Shown one piece after another: positions 1-5,849 of a DNA stretch of 11,352 nt. Source of the DNA: Bacteroidaceae bacterium (GTDB taxonomy: Bacteria; Bacteroidota; Bacteroidia; Bacteroidales; Bacteroidaceae); NCBI GenBank assembly GCA_016284115.1, contig JAEEOD010000096.1:1-11352 (forward strand). Reading direction: 5' to 3'. Within the stretch, counting starts at the first letter, position 1; each line of letters begins with the position of its first letter. A program made the position numbers and the translations under genes. The notes below the pieces were generated by a model. It was not told where the DNA came from and searched no databases. It saw only the letters and a list, made by a program, of their open reading frames with translations.

Positions 1-165
1 AAGACGTACACTTCATTTGCTGAGACGCCGCCGAGAACCACAAAAAGAAATTTTGTAATCCTGAATTTCCGAAACAGCAAGAGCAGTGCGATGCTCGCAT
101 CAACAATGCCGAGTCGTAACGGAAATCACGAACATTGTTCGTAAACGCACTTGGTGCTATATCAT

Positions 166-195
166 CGTTAGCGTTAGCGTTAACGTTATCGTTTA
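166..195. repeat. Tandem hexamer repeat (CGTTAG)n, imperfect
   Basis: Five consecutive hexamers are seen: CGTTAG, CGTTAG, CGTTAA, CGTTAT, CGTTTA. The array decays from its left end to its right end. It lies about 65 bases upstream of the predicted -7 box of the manC operon. Its role is unknown. Short arrays like this can vary in copy number by slippage, but nothing here shows that this one does. Confidence 0.75.
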
Positions 196-200
196 ATAAT

Positions 201-230
201 ACTTTAACCCTTAACCTTAAAACTTTAACC
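201..230. repeat. Direct repeat ACTTTAACC x2 in a TTAACC-rich stretch
   Basis: ACTTTAACC occurs at 201-209 and again at 222-230, a spacing of 21 bases (two helical turns), with CTTAACCTT between them. Two sites on the same helix face just upstream of a promoter would suit a dimeric or cooperative regulator, but this is inference. It may equally be a low-complexity intergenic repeat. Confidence 0.5.
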
Positions 231-231
231 T

Positions 232-258
232 AAAAAATTGGAGGTATACCAATTTTTT
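232..258. promoter_or_regulatory. Perfect 10-bp inverted repeat overlapping the manC promoter
   Basis: AAAAAATTGG (232-241) and CCAATTTTTT (249-258) are exact reverse complements, separated by seven bases (AGGTATA); the centre includes the palindrome GGTATACC. The element fills the space between the weak -33 (ATTG) and the -7 box at 261-268, the usual place for an operator. Read as RNA it is a hairpin ending in a T run, so it could alternatively terminate transcription arriving from upstream. The spacer is too short for the invertible-promoter type known from Bacteroides capsule loci. Confidence 0.5.
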
Positions 259-268
259 CGTACCTTTG
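237..268 (+). promoter_or_regulatory. Bacteroidota-type promoter for manC-gmd-fcl
   Basis: The -7 box TACCTTTG (261-268) matches TAnnTTTG exactly and is followed by CACCC, as in many Bacteroidales promoters. The -33 element would be ATTG at 237-240, with a 20-base gap; this is one base off TTTG and falls within the left arm of the inverted repeat. The expected start of transcription is near 275, leaving a leader of about 90 bases before manC. The same 15-base string TTTTTTCGTACCTTT recurs at 4898-4912, and TCGTACCTTTGCAC recurs at the rfbC promoter. Confidence 0.65.
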
Positions 269-271
269 CAC

Positions 272-298
272 CCGAAAATAGTCATTTTCGGCCTTTTT
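272..298 (+). promoter_or_regulatory. Hairpin plus T-run in the manC leader: possible attenuator or operator
   Basis: CCGAAAAT (272-279) and ATTTTCGG (284-291) form a perfect 8-bp stem with a four-base loop (AGTC), followed by CC and a run of five T (294-298), which resembles an intrinsic terminator. If transcription starts about seven bases after the -7 box (near 275), the first bases of the left arm would be missing from the RNA, so the element could instead work as a DNA operator. Leader terminators overcome by UpxY/NusG-like factors are known in Bacteroides capsule operons; no such gene is visible here. Confidence 0.4.
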
Positions 299-364
299 CA
301 CATTTCCGAGTTTCGTAATAACCTTTGGGTCAAGCGTTTACGCCACTTAAGGGGAGTTTAGATT

Positions 365-1447
365 ATGTTTATTCAAGAATCGATGAAAGATAGTCATAAC
401 CACATAGTAATCATGGCAGGCGGAGTGGGAAGCCGCTTCTGGCCGATGAGCACCGCAGAGAAACCCAAGCAGTTTATCGACGTGCTTGGTGTAGGACGCA
501 CATTGCTTCAGTTGACACTTGAACGTTTCGAAGGCATCTGCGATCCAAAGAATGTATGGGTGGTGACCAACAAAAAATATGTGGATATCGTCCGCAAACA
601 ACTTCCTCAGGTTCCTGTGGATAATATCCTTTGCGAACCCTGCCGCCGCAACACGGCACCATGTCTCGCTTATGTCAGTTGGCGCATTAAGAAGCAAGAC
701 GCCAAGGCAAATATCGTGGTGACACCCAGCGACCATATCGTCACAAACACTGAAGAGTTCCGTCGTGTCATCAGACAGTGCATGAAGTTTACCTGTGAGA
801 CCGATGCCATTGTAACCCTTGGAATGAAACCCACACGCCCTGAGACCGGTTATGGCTATATCAAGGCAGACCTTTCAGCAAGTAGCCCACATAATAAAGA
901 GATATTTCGAGTTGATTCCTTCAAGGAGAAGCCCAGCCAGGAAAAAGCCCTGGAATACATCAGAGACAAGAGTTATTTCTGGAATGCTGGTATTTTCATT
1001 TGGAGTGTTAGCACGATTGTAAATGCCTTCCGCATCTATCAGCCTGTCTTGAATCGCGTTTTCGAAAGTCTTTTGCCCGTCTATGGAACACCTCAGGAAC
1101 AGGAAGAAATTGACAAGCACTTTCCTGAATGCGAAAGCATTTCTGTGGACTATGCCATTATGGAGAAGGCCGAGGAGATTTTTGTCTGTCCTGCTGATTT
1201 CGGTTGGAGCGACCTTGGTACATGGGGCGCATTGCTGATGCAGACCAGCCACGATCTGAACGGAAACACCGTAATAGGCCAGAACATCAATCTTTATGAA
1301 ACACGCAATAGCATTATCCATACTATTGGCCACAAAAAAGTAGTCGTACAGGGACTTGACGGTTATATCGTGGCCGAGGAAGACGGTCGCTTGCTCATTT
1401 GTAAACTAAGTGAAGAACAGCGCATCCGCCAGTTCGCTGAAAAATAG
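365..1447 (+). CDS. manC: Mannose-1-phosphate guanylyltransferase (GDP-mannose pyrophosphorylase)
   Basis: This cytosolic enzyme joins GTP and mannose-1-phosphate to give GDP-mannose, the substrate of the next gene, gmd. The 360-residue protein carries the nucleotidyltransferase signature [11 protein letters not shown] at residues 19-29 followed by KPKQ (33-36), then EPCRRNTAP (91-99), TPSDH (120-124), GYGYI (162-166), FKEKP (186-190), WNAGIF (206-211), VDYAIMEK (261-268) and FGWSDLGTW (279-287). At this length it is the short form without the C-terminal phosphomannose isomerase domain of bifunctional ManC/AlgA proteins. Start: ATG 365 has AGGGGAG eight bases upstream; an ATG at codon 7 (383-385) would give a more family-typical N-terminus (MKDSHNH...) but lacks a ribosome site. 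It is the first gene after the promoter at 237-268, and gmd follows 14 bases later. Confidence 0.95.
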   Translation: MFIQESMKDSHNHIVIMAGGVGSRFWPMSTAEKPKQFIDVLGVGRTLLQLTLERFEGICDPKNVWVVTNKKYVDIVRKQLPQVPVDNILCEPCRRNTAPCLAYVSWRIKKQDAKANIVVTPSDHIVTNTEEFRRVIRQCMKFTCETDAIVTLGMKPTRPETGYGYIKADLSASSPHNKEIFRVDSFKEKPSQEKALEYIRDKSYFWNAGIFIWSVSTIVNAFRIYQPVLNRVFESLLPVYGTPQEQEEIDKHFPECESISVDYAIMEKAEEIFVCPADFGWSDLGTWGALLMQTSHDLNGNTVIGQNINLYETRNSIIHTIGHKKVVVQGLDGYIVAEEDGRLLICKLSEEQRIRQFAEK

Positions 1448-1461
1448 AAGAAAAAGATATT

Positions 1462-2580
1462 ATGGAACAAAAAGTAGCATTAATTACTGGTATTACTGGT
1501 CAGGACGGCAGTTACTTGGCCGAGTTTTTGATTGAAAAGGGATACGAAGTTCACGGACTTTTACGCCGTTCATCATCGTTCAACACCGCCCGCATCGAGC
1601 ATCTCTATTTGGATGAATGGGTACGCGACATGAAGAAATCTCGCCTGGTGAACCTCCATTGGGCCGACATGACTGATTCGTCATCATTAATCCGTATCAT
1701 TGGCGAGACAAAACCCACAGAGATTTATAACCTGGCCGCACAGAGCCATGTAAAGGTATCGTTCGATGTACCCGAATATACCGCCGACACCGATGCCGTG
1801 GGCGTTTTGCGTCTTTTGGAAGCCGTGCGCATCTGCGGTTTGGAGAAGACGTGTCGCATCTATCAGGCCAGCACTTCTGAACTTTATGGCAAGGTGCAGG
1901 AAGTGCCTCAGTCCGAAACCACTCCGTTCTATCCACGTTCACCCTATTCCGTGGCCAAGCTCTACGGTTTCTGGATTATGAAGAACTACCGCGAGTCTTA
2001 CGGCATGTATTGCTGCAACGGCATATTGTTCAACCATGAAAGCGAACGCCGTGGTGAAACATTCGTAACACGCAAGATTACGTTGGCCGCCGCCCGCATT
2101 GCCCAGGGACATCAAGATAAGTTATATCTCGGAAACCTCAATGCCCTTCGCGACTGGGGATATGCCAAAGACTATGTGGAATGCATGTGGCTTATCATGC
2201 AGCAGCCCGAGCCCGACGACTTCGTGATTGCTACCGGCGAATACCACACCGTCCGCGAGTTTGCCACCCTGGCCTTCAAGGAAGTGGGTATCGAATTGCG
2301 CTGGGAAGGTGACGGAGTAAATGAGAAAGGTATCTGCGTAAAAACGCTCAACTCTCAACTCAAAACTCAAAACTTAGAGGGCAAGGTACTCGTAGAAGTA
2401 GATCCCAAGTATTTCCGTCCTGCAGAGGTGGAGCAGTTGCTTGGTGACCCAACAAAAGCCAAGGCCAAACTGGGATGGAACCCGCGTAAGACGACTTTTG
2501 AGCAGTTGGTCAAGATTATGGTGGAGCATGACATGAAGAAAGTCCGCAAACTCTACCTCAAATCCCAAATCGACGACTAA
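1462..2580 (+). CDS. gmd: GDP-mannose 4,6-dehydratase
   Basis: Gmd converts GDP-D-mannose to GDP-4-keto-6-deoxy-D-mannose, the branch point to GDP-L-fucose (through the next gene, fcl) and to other 6-deoxyhexoses. It is an extended short-chain dehydrogenase. The 372-residue protein has the NADP-binding motif [11 protein letters not shown] (residues 9-19), [14 protein letters not shown] (35-48), NLAAQSHV (90-97), the active-site STSELYG (137-143) with YSVAK (162-166), and the sugar-nucleotide segment [16 protein letters not shown] (191-206). [11 protein letters not shown] (229-239) and the C-terminal [18 protein letters not shown] (313-330) are also typical. One oddity is a short insertion near residues 295-306, encoded by a 7-base tandem repeat (separate entry). 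Its stop codon is one base from the fcl start, so translation is probably coupled. Confidence 0.97.
   Translation: MEQKVALITGITGQDGSYLAEFLIEKGYEVHGLLRRSSSFNTARIEHLYLDEWVRDMKKSRLVNLHWADMTDSSSLIRIIGETKPTEIYNLAAQSHVKVSFDVPEYTADTDAVGVLRLLEAVRICGLEKTCRIYQASTSELYGKVQEVPQSETTPFYPRSPYSVAKLYGFWIMKNYRESYGMYCCNGILFNHESERRGETFVTRKITLAAARIAQGHQDKLYLGNLNALRDWGYAKDYVECMWLIMQQPEPDDFVIATGEYHTVREFATLAFKEVGIELRWEGDGVNEKGICVKTLNSQLKTQNLEGKVLVEVDPKYFRPAEVEQLLGDPTKAKAKLGWNPRKTTFEQLVKIMVEHDMKKVRKLYLKSQIDD
2347..2374 (+). repeat. Four 7-base repeats inside gmd
   Basis: Four consecutive heptamers, CTCAACT, CTCAACT, CAAAACT and CAAAACT, lie within the reading frame and encode roughly LNSQLKTQN. This AT-rich, CT-periodic string looks like the low-complexity repeats of Bacteroidota intergenic DNA, not like the surrounding GC-richer codons. 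It lies in the variable loop before the conserved [12 protein letters not shown] segment, where a small insertion should be tolerated. The frame stays open on both sides, so gmd appears intact. Confidence 0.7.
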
Positions 2581-2581
2581 G

Positions 2582-3727
2582 ATGGCACTCGACAAGAATA
2601 GTAAGATATATGTAGCAGGCCATCACGGCCTTGTAGGCTCTGCTATCTGGAATAACTTGAAAAGCAGGGGATTCACGAACCTCGTAGGCCGTTCCCACAA
2701 GGAACTGGACCTTTTGGATCCCTTGGCCGTCAAACGCTTCTTCGACGAGGAACAACCCGATGCCGTGGTTTTGGCCGCCGCCCATGTGGGTGGCATCATG
2801 GCCAACCTCCATTACCGCGCCGACTTCATCTATCAGAACCTGCAGATTCAGCAGAACGTAATTGGTGAGAGTTGGAAACACGGTGTGAAGAAACTCCTTT
2901 TCTTAGGTTCCACCTGCATCTATCCGCGCGAGGCACCCCAGCCGATGCCCGAGGACAGTCTGCTTACCTCCCCCCTGGAATACACCAACGAACCCTACGC
3001 CATCGCCAAGATTGCAGGACTGAAGATGTGCGAGAGCTTCAATCTTCAGTATGGCACCAACTATATTGCCGTAATGCCCACCAATCTCTATGGCCCTAAC
3101 GACAATTTCCACTTGGAAAACTCACACGTACTCCCGGCCATGATCCGCAAGATTCATTTGGCCAAATGTCTGAACGAAAACGATTGGGATGCTGTTCGCA
3201 AGGACATCTCCCTGCGTCCAGTTTCCATGACTTCAAACGGAAACACAGAACGCGTGGATGGCAACAGCAATAAAGAAGACATCCTCCGTGTCTTAGCCCA
3301 TTATGGTATTCAGCCCGAAGCCGTCACCCTCTGGGGAACAGGCCACCCGATGCGCGAGTTTCTGTGGAGCGAAGAGATGGCCGATGCTTCCGTACATGTG
3401 CTCCTCAATGTGGATTTCAAGGACACCTACGGCAGCAGCATCAAGAATGCCGACGGCATCACCGAAATTCGCAACTGCCACATCAACGTAGGAACAGGCA
3501 AGGAAATCAGCATCCGCGAAGTAGCTGAGCTCATCATGAAGGAAATCGGTTTCCAAGGCGAACTCCGATGGGATGCCTCAAAACCAGATGGAACCCTAAA
3601 GAAACTCACCGACGTTACCAAACTCCACCAGTTAGGATGGCATCATAAAATCGAGATTGACGAAGGCATCCATCGCCTCTACGAGTGGTACAAGCAAGGA
3701 ATCTGTATCAATCATCAAACAACTTAG
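2582..3727 (+). CDS. fcl: GDP-L-fucose synthase (GDP-4-keto-6-deoxymannose 3,5-epimerase/4-reductase)
   Basis: This enzyme finishes GDP-L-fucose synthesis by epimerising C3 and C5 and reducing C4 of the Gmd product with NADPH. The 381-residue protein shows the nucleotide-binding motif GHHGLVGSAI (13-22), AAAHVGGIMAN (65-75), the catalytic region GSTCIYP (109-115; Ser110) and YAIAK (139-143; Tyr139 and Lys143), NLYGPNDNF (168-176), SHVLPAMIRK (181-190) and WGTGHPMREFLW (251-262). It is about 60 residues longer than the E. coli protein. Most of the excess is a segment around residues 197-243, which I believe is common in Bacteroidota versions. It follows gmd with a one-base gap. The last 52 codons plus stop (3569-3727) are repeated in a diverged form at 4691-4849, which makes this 3' end a recombination hot spot. 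Confidence 0.96.
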   Translation: MALDKNSKIYVAGHHGLVGSAIWNNLKSRGFTNLVGRSHKELDLLDPLAVKRFFDEEQPDAVVLAAAHVGGIMANLHYRADFIYQNLQIQQNVIGESWKHGVKKLLFLGSTCIYPREAPQPMPEDSLLTSPLEYTNEPYAIAKIAGLKMCESFNLQYGTNYIAVMPTNLYGPNDNFHLENSHVLPAMIRKIHLAKCLNENDWDAVRKDISLRPVSMTSNGNTERVDGNSNKEDILRVLAHYGIQPEAVTLWGTGHPMREFLWSEEMADASVHVLLNVDFKDTYGSSIKNADGITEIRNCHINVGTGKEISIREVAELIMKEIGFQGELRWDASKPDGTLKKLTDVTKLHQLGWHHKIEIDEGIHRLYEWYKQGICINHQTT

Positions 3728-3805
3728 ATTATAGATAATACAATGTTCTAAAGCGACTAGATTACTAAGGTATCTACATTTGGAGACATAAAACCATATG
3801 AGTGC

Positions 3806-4567
3806 ATGAAATTATCGATTGTTACAGTCTGTTTCAATTGTAAAAGTGGTATTGAATCCACAATTTTGCAAGTTTTAAACCAAGATTTCAAAGATTTGGA
3901 ATTTTTGATTATTGATGGAGCAAGTTCCGACGGAACTTTAGATATTATCAACAAATATAAAGATCAGATTGCATACATATCAAGCGAACCAGATAAGGGT
4001 ATCTATGACGCTATGAATAAAGGGATTAGAAAAGCGTCTGGAGAATGGATTTTTTTCTTCAATGTTGGAGATCGTTTTTATAACAATCATGTTCTAAGCT
4101 CAGTTTTCAATCAAGATCTTTCAAATTTCGACGTATGCTACGGAGATTATTACTCAGACTTAGATAAAGGTGTTACATTGATAAAAGCACAAACACCATT
4201 TTTTAAAGATAAAAGAAAATTCCATGGCATGGGCTTTAGCCACCAATCTGTCTTTACACGTTCATCCCTTGCAAAAAAACATCCCTTTGTTGATAATCTT
4301 AGATATTGTGCTGATTACAATATGATGATGACATTATACAAACATAAATACAAATTCCATTATCTTAATTTACCTATTACTATTGTTTATGGCAAAGGGG
4401 GCTTCTCTGCCAGCAACAGGAAACGGCAAAGATATGAAGAAGCGATGGTCTGTGGTGTAGAAAACACGTTCTATTTTAAATGTTTTTGTGTTTATGAGGA
4501 TATTAAACTTAAAATCAGAGGATTAGTAATCCCCGTCTATTTAATAATAAAAAGGCATCCTAAATGA
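3806..4567 (+). CDS. Family 2 glycosyltransferase (GT-A fold)
   Basis: This is probably a transferase that adds one sugar to the lipid-linked repeat unit at the cytoplasmic face of the inner membrane; donor and acceptor cannot be read from the sequence. The 253-residue protein starts directly with the GT-A strand SIVTVCFN (4-11), followed by IIDGASSDGT (35-44), EPDKGIYDAMNKGI (61-74), and NVGDRF (86-91) at the metal-binding DxD position, with only one Asp in the usual place. HQSVF (146-150) and CADYNMMM (168-175) mark the acceptor/catalytic half. The pattern resembles WcaA/WcaE-like enzymes. No transmembrane helix is clear; the C-terminal 20 residues are basic and hydrophobic and may touch the membrane. 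The gene is visibly richer in A+T than manC-gmd-fcl and has a weak ribosome site (GGAGA, about 20 bases upstream). It lies between two fcl 3' ends, suggesting separate acquisition. Confidence 0.88.
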   Translation: MKLSIVTVCFNCKSGIESTILQVLNQDFKDLEFLIIDGASSDGTLDIINKYKDQIAYISSEPDKGIYDAMNKGIRKASGEWIFFFNVGDRFYNNHVLSSVFNQDLSNFDVCYGDYYSDLDKGVTLIKAQTPFFKDKRKFHGMGFSHQSVFTRSSLAKKHPFVDNLRYCADYNMMMTLYKHKYKFHYLNLPITIVYGKGGFSASNRKRQRYEEAMVCGVENTFYFKCFCVYEDIKLKIRGLVIPVYLIIKRHPK

Positions 4568-4690
4568 AACAAGAGACAAACTTTGGTTGGAAAAAATGCT
4601 AAGATTATGCTATAAGAATCATTATATTATAAAACCAAAAAGAACCTTATAACAAGTTCTTCTATATATTTTCCACTATACTGACTTCAA
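4568..4690 (+). other. AT-rich spacer after the glycosyltransferase, with a weak hairpin
   Basis: No gene is visible here. AAGAAC (4640-4645) and GTTCTT (4656-4661) form a 6-bp stem with a ten-base loop, followed by a T-rich stretch that could be a poor intrinsic terminator. The spacer ends abruptly at the first base of the fcl-like remnant (4691). Confidence 0.35.
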
Positions 4691-4849
4691 TGGGATGCTT
4701 CAAAGCCCGATGGCACCCTAAAGAAACTCACCGATGTAAGCAAACTCCATCGGTTAGGATGGCACCACAAAATCGAGATTGACGAAGGCATCCATCGCCT
4801 CTATGAGTGGTACAAGCAAGGAATCTGTATTAATCATCAAACCACTTAA
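4691..4849 (+). pseudogene. 3' remnant of a second fcl allele (last 52 codons plus stop)
   Basis: This stretch aligns without gaps to 3569-3727 of the intact fcl. By hand count, 144 of 159 bases match (about 91%). The encoded 52 residues, from WDASKPDG to ICINHQTT, differ at only two positions (Thr to Ser, Gln to Arg). Thirteen of the fifteen differences are silent, including TAG to TAA. There is no start codon, ribosome site or upstream coding homology, so it is not a gene. The silent-dominated pattern shows that the two copies diverged while both encoded a working enzyme; the remnant therefore comes from a different fcl allele, not from a recent local duplication that decayed. The match stops at the stop codon on one side and at the Trp330 codon on the other. 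Confidence 0.93.
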
Positions 4850-4956
4850 TCGTTGGGTTTGAAGTTTAGAAGGTGTTAGATAAAAGTTATTGTTATCTTT
4901 TTTCGTACCTTTTAACAAGCTACTCCCGCTTGACAAAGCAAAATAAAACAAATTTA

Positions 4957-4988
4957 TTTACATTTATACTCGCTTACTCGTACCTTTG
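4957..4988 (+). promoter_or_regulatory. Bacteroidota-type promoter for the rfbC transcription unit
   Basis: TACCTTTG (4981-4988), followed by CACAC, is an exact TAnnTTTG match. TTTA (4957-4960) sits 20 bases upstream as a near-consensus -33 element. The 14-base core TCGTACCTTTGCAC is identical to that at the manC promoter. It would drive rfbC and probably the genes after it, leaving about 145 bases of untranslated leader. Confidence 0.65.
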
Positions 4989-5058
4989 CACACTTCATGA
5001 AATCTTTAAAACTCTTACATAACCAGCGGTCACAGTCTCGAAGAGGGAAAAAGTAAAA

Positions 5059-5130
5059 ATGGCAGTTTACTTTCAAAGTTTATATGGAAAACTTAGAGCC
5101 TTCGTGACTTTATGCCCAAAGAAATATTAA
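5059..5130 (+). CDS. Possible 23-codon leader ORF (uncertain)
   Basis: An ATG at 5059 opens a 23-codon frame ending in TAA at 5128-5130, nine bases before rfbC. It is preceded by the purine-rich AGAGGGAAAAAG. The predicted peptide (MAVYFQSLYGKLRAFVTLCP plus three residues) is not recognised. It lacks features of a classical attenuation peptide: no run of one amino acid and no clear alternative hairpins. It could be a translated leader ORF or chance; the start and purine tract are the only support. Confidence 0.2.
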   Translation: MAVYFQSLYGKLRAFVTLCPKKY

Positions 5131-5139
5131 TATCGTTAT

Positions 5140-5748
5140 ATGGAAATCATAAAAACCGACATCCCTGGAGTACTTATCATTGAACCACGAGTATTTAAAG
5201 ACAATCGTGGGTATTTCTTCGAATCATTCTCCCAGCGAGAGTTCGATGAAAAGGTCACATCTATTTTAGTTGAGGCAGGAATACTCAAAGGTTCTAAAAC
5301 AATCACATTTGTGCAAGACAATGAGAGTATGTCATCTTATGGTGTAATGCGAGGTCTTCACTATCAAAAAATGCCTTATACTCAAAGTAAACTCGTGCGT
5401 TGCGTAAAAGGAGCTGTTCTTGATGTTGCCGTTGACATACGCAAAGGCAGTCCTACTTTCGGGCAGCATGTTGCAGTAGAGCTCACAGAAGACAATCATC
5501 GACAGTTCTTTATTCCTAAAGGTTTTGCTCACGGTTTTGCCGTATTAAGCGAGATTGCCATTTTCCAATATAAGTGCGACGAATTCTACCATCCTGAATC
5601 AGAAGGCGGCATCCAACTCCTTGACCCAACGTTAAATATAGACTGGCAAATCCCGATAGGCAAGGCTCTACTTAGCGAAAAGGATGTTGTTCGTGATGTT
5701 CTTACAGACTGCAGTTTGGATTTCACATACGGAGATTATTTATATTAA
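5140..5748 (+). CDS. rfbC: dTDP-4-dehydrorhamnose 3,5-epimerase
   Basis: RfbC epimerises C3 and C5 of dTDP-4-keto-6-deoxy-D-glucose (made by RfbB) to give the L-rhamno ketosugar that RfbD reduces. It is a cupin-fold cytosolic dimer. In the 202-residue protein the markers are PRVFKDNRGYFFESF (16-30), QDNESMSSYGVMRGLHYQ (59-76; His74 is the expected catalytic base and Arg71 a substrate contact), RCVKGAVLDVAVDIRKGSPTFG (from residue 87), FFIPKGFAHGFAVL (123-136) and CDEFYHPESEGG (146-157; Tyr150 is the expected catalytic acid). It is roughly 10-20 residues longer than typical RfbC, mainly from an insertion around residues 38-55 (TSILVEAGILKGSK). It is the first gene after the promoter at 4957-4988 and is separated from the other rhamnose genes by an unrelated gene. 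Confidence 0.95.
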   Translation: MEIIKTDIPGVLIIEPRVFKDNRGYFFESFSQREFDEKVTSILVEAGILKGSKTITFVQDNESMSSYGVMRGLHYQKMPYTQSKLVRCVKGAVLDVAVDIRKGSPTFGQHVAVELTEDNHRQFFIPKGFAHGFAVLSEIAIFQYKCDEFYHPESEGGIQLLDPTLNIDWQIPIGKALLSEKDVVRDVLTDCSLDFTYGDYLY

Positions 5749-5772
5749 ACTGCTTACCCAAATCATCTGCAC

Positions 5773-5807
5773 TTGAATTATACAAAAAAGATTTTGCCAT
5801 ACTTTTG
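5773..5807 (+). promoter_or_regulatory. Candidate promoter before the EEP lipoprotein gene
   Basis: TACTTTTG (5800-5807) fits TAnnTTTG. The nearest -33-like TTG (5773-5775) is 24 bases upstream, longer than ideal. It lies in a 101-base gap after rfbC. If used, the lipoprotein gene and rfbD-rfbA-rfbB could be expressed separately from rfbC. Confidence 0.35.
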
Positions 5808-5849
5808 TAATACTTAACGAAGGCTGCATTTCTTCTTGCGAACTAAACT

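Larger units (their letters stand above)
1..364. other. Upstream region without a supported gene; operon leader for manC
   Basis: No gene here can be supported. On the + strand the first frame is open from the window edge to a TAA at 142-144 (47 codons), so a partial 3' gene end is possible, but I do not recognise the product. On the - strand a frame is open from 229 to the window edge, with its only in-frame ATG at 100-98; it is not recognised either. Overlapping open frames on both strands argue that at most one is real. The stretch also has a perfect inverted repeat ACGAAC-ATT-GTTCGT at 128-142. From 166 onward it carries repeats, a promoter and hairpins, listed separately. A good Shine-Dalgarno (AGGGGAG, 350-356) precedes manC. 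Confidence 0.5.
4850..5139 (+). other. Intergenic leader before rfbC
   Basis: This 290-base region holds a promoter (4957-4988), a second, weaker box TACCTTTT at 4906-4913 embedded in the 15-base string shared with the manC promoter, and a 150-base leader. In the leader, GTCA (5029-5032) plus CGAAG (5039-5043) can pair with CTTCGTGAC (5100-5108), leaving a six-base bulge. This would enclose most of a possible 23-codon ORF (5059-5130). No larger gene is present. The region marks the start of a second transcription unit. Confidence 0.6.

Noticed and set aside
166..230. CRISPR-like or origin-type iterons
   Set aside because: The units are only 6 and 9 bases, with no spacer structure, DnaA-like boxes or neighbouring cas or rep genes.
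232..258. Invertible promoter of the Bacteroides capsule type
   Set aside because: The arms are only 10 bp with a 7-base spacer; known invertible promoters have a full promoter between longer arms. No invertase gene is visible.
347..736. 129-codon reverse-strand frame opposite the start of manC
   Set aside because: It lies opposite a clear manC with all motifs, has no family features, and is a shadow of the GC-rich codons of the real gene.
365..1447. Bifunctional ManC with phosphomannose isomerase domain
   Set aside because: The protein ends at 360 residues, before the region where the isomerase domain would lie, and gmd begins 14 bases later.
3569..4849. Composite transposon or insertion sequence flanking the glycosyltransferase
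   Set aside because: The flanking direct repeats are coding fcl sequence, with no transposase, terminal inverted repeats or target duplications. Homologous exchange explains them better.
4691..4849. Functional small protein from the fcl remnant
   Set aside because: It has no start codon or ribosome site in frame and lacks the cofactor-binding and catalytic parts of Fcl.
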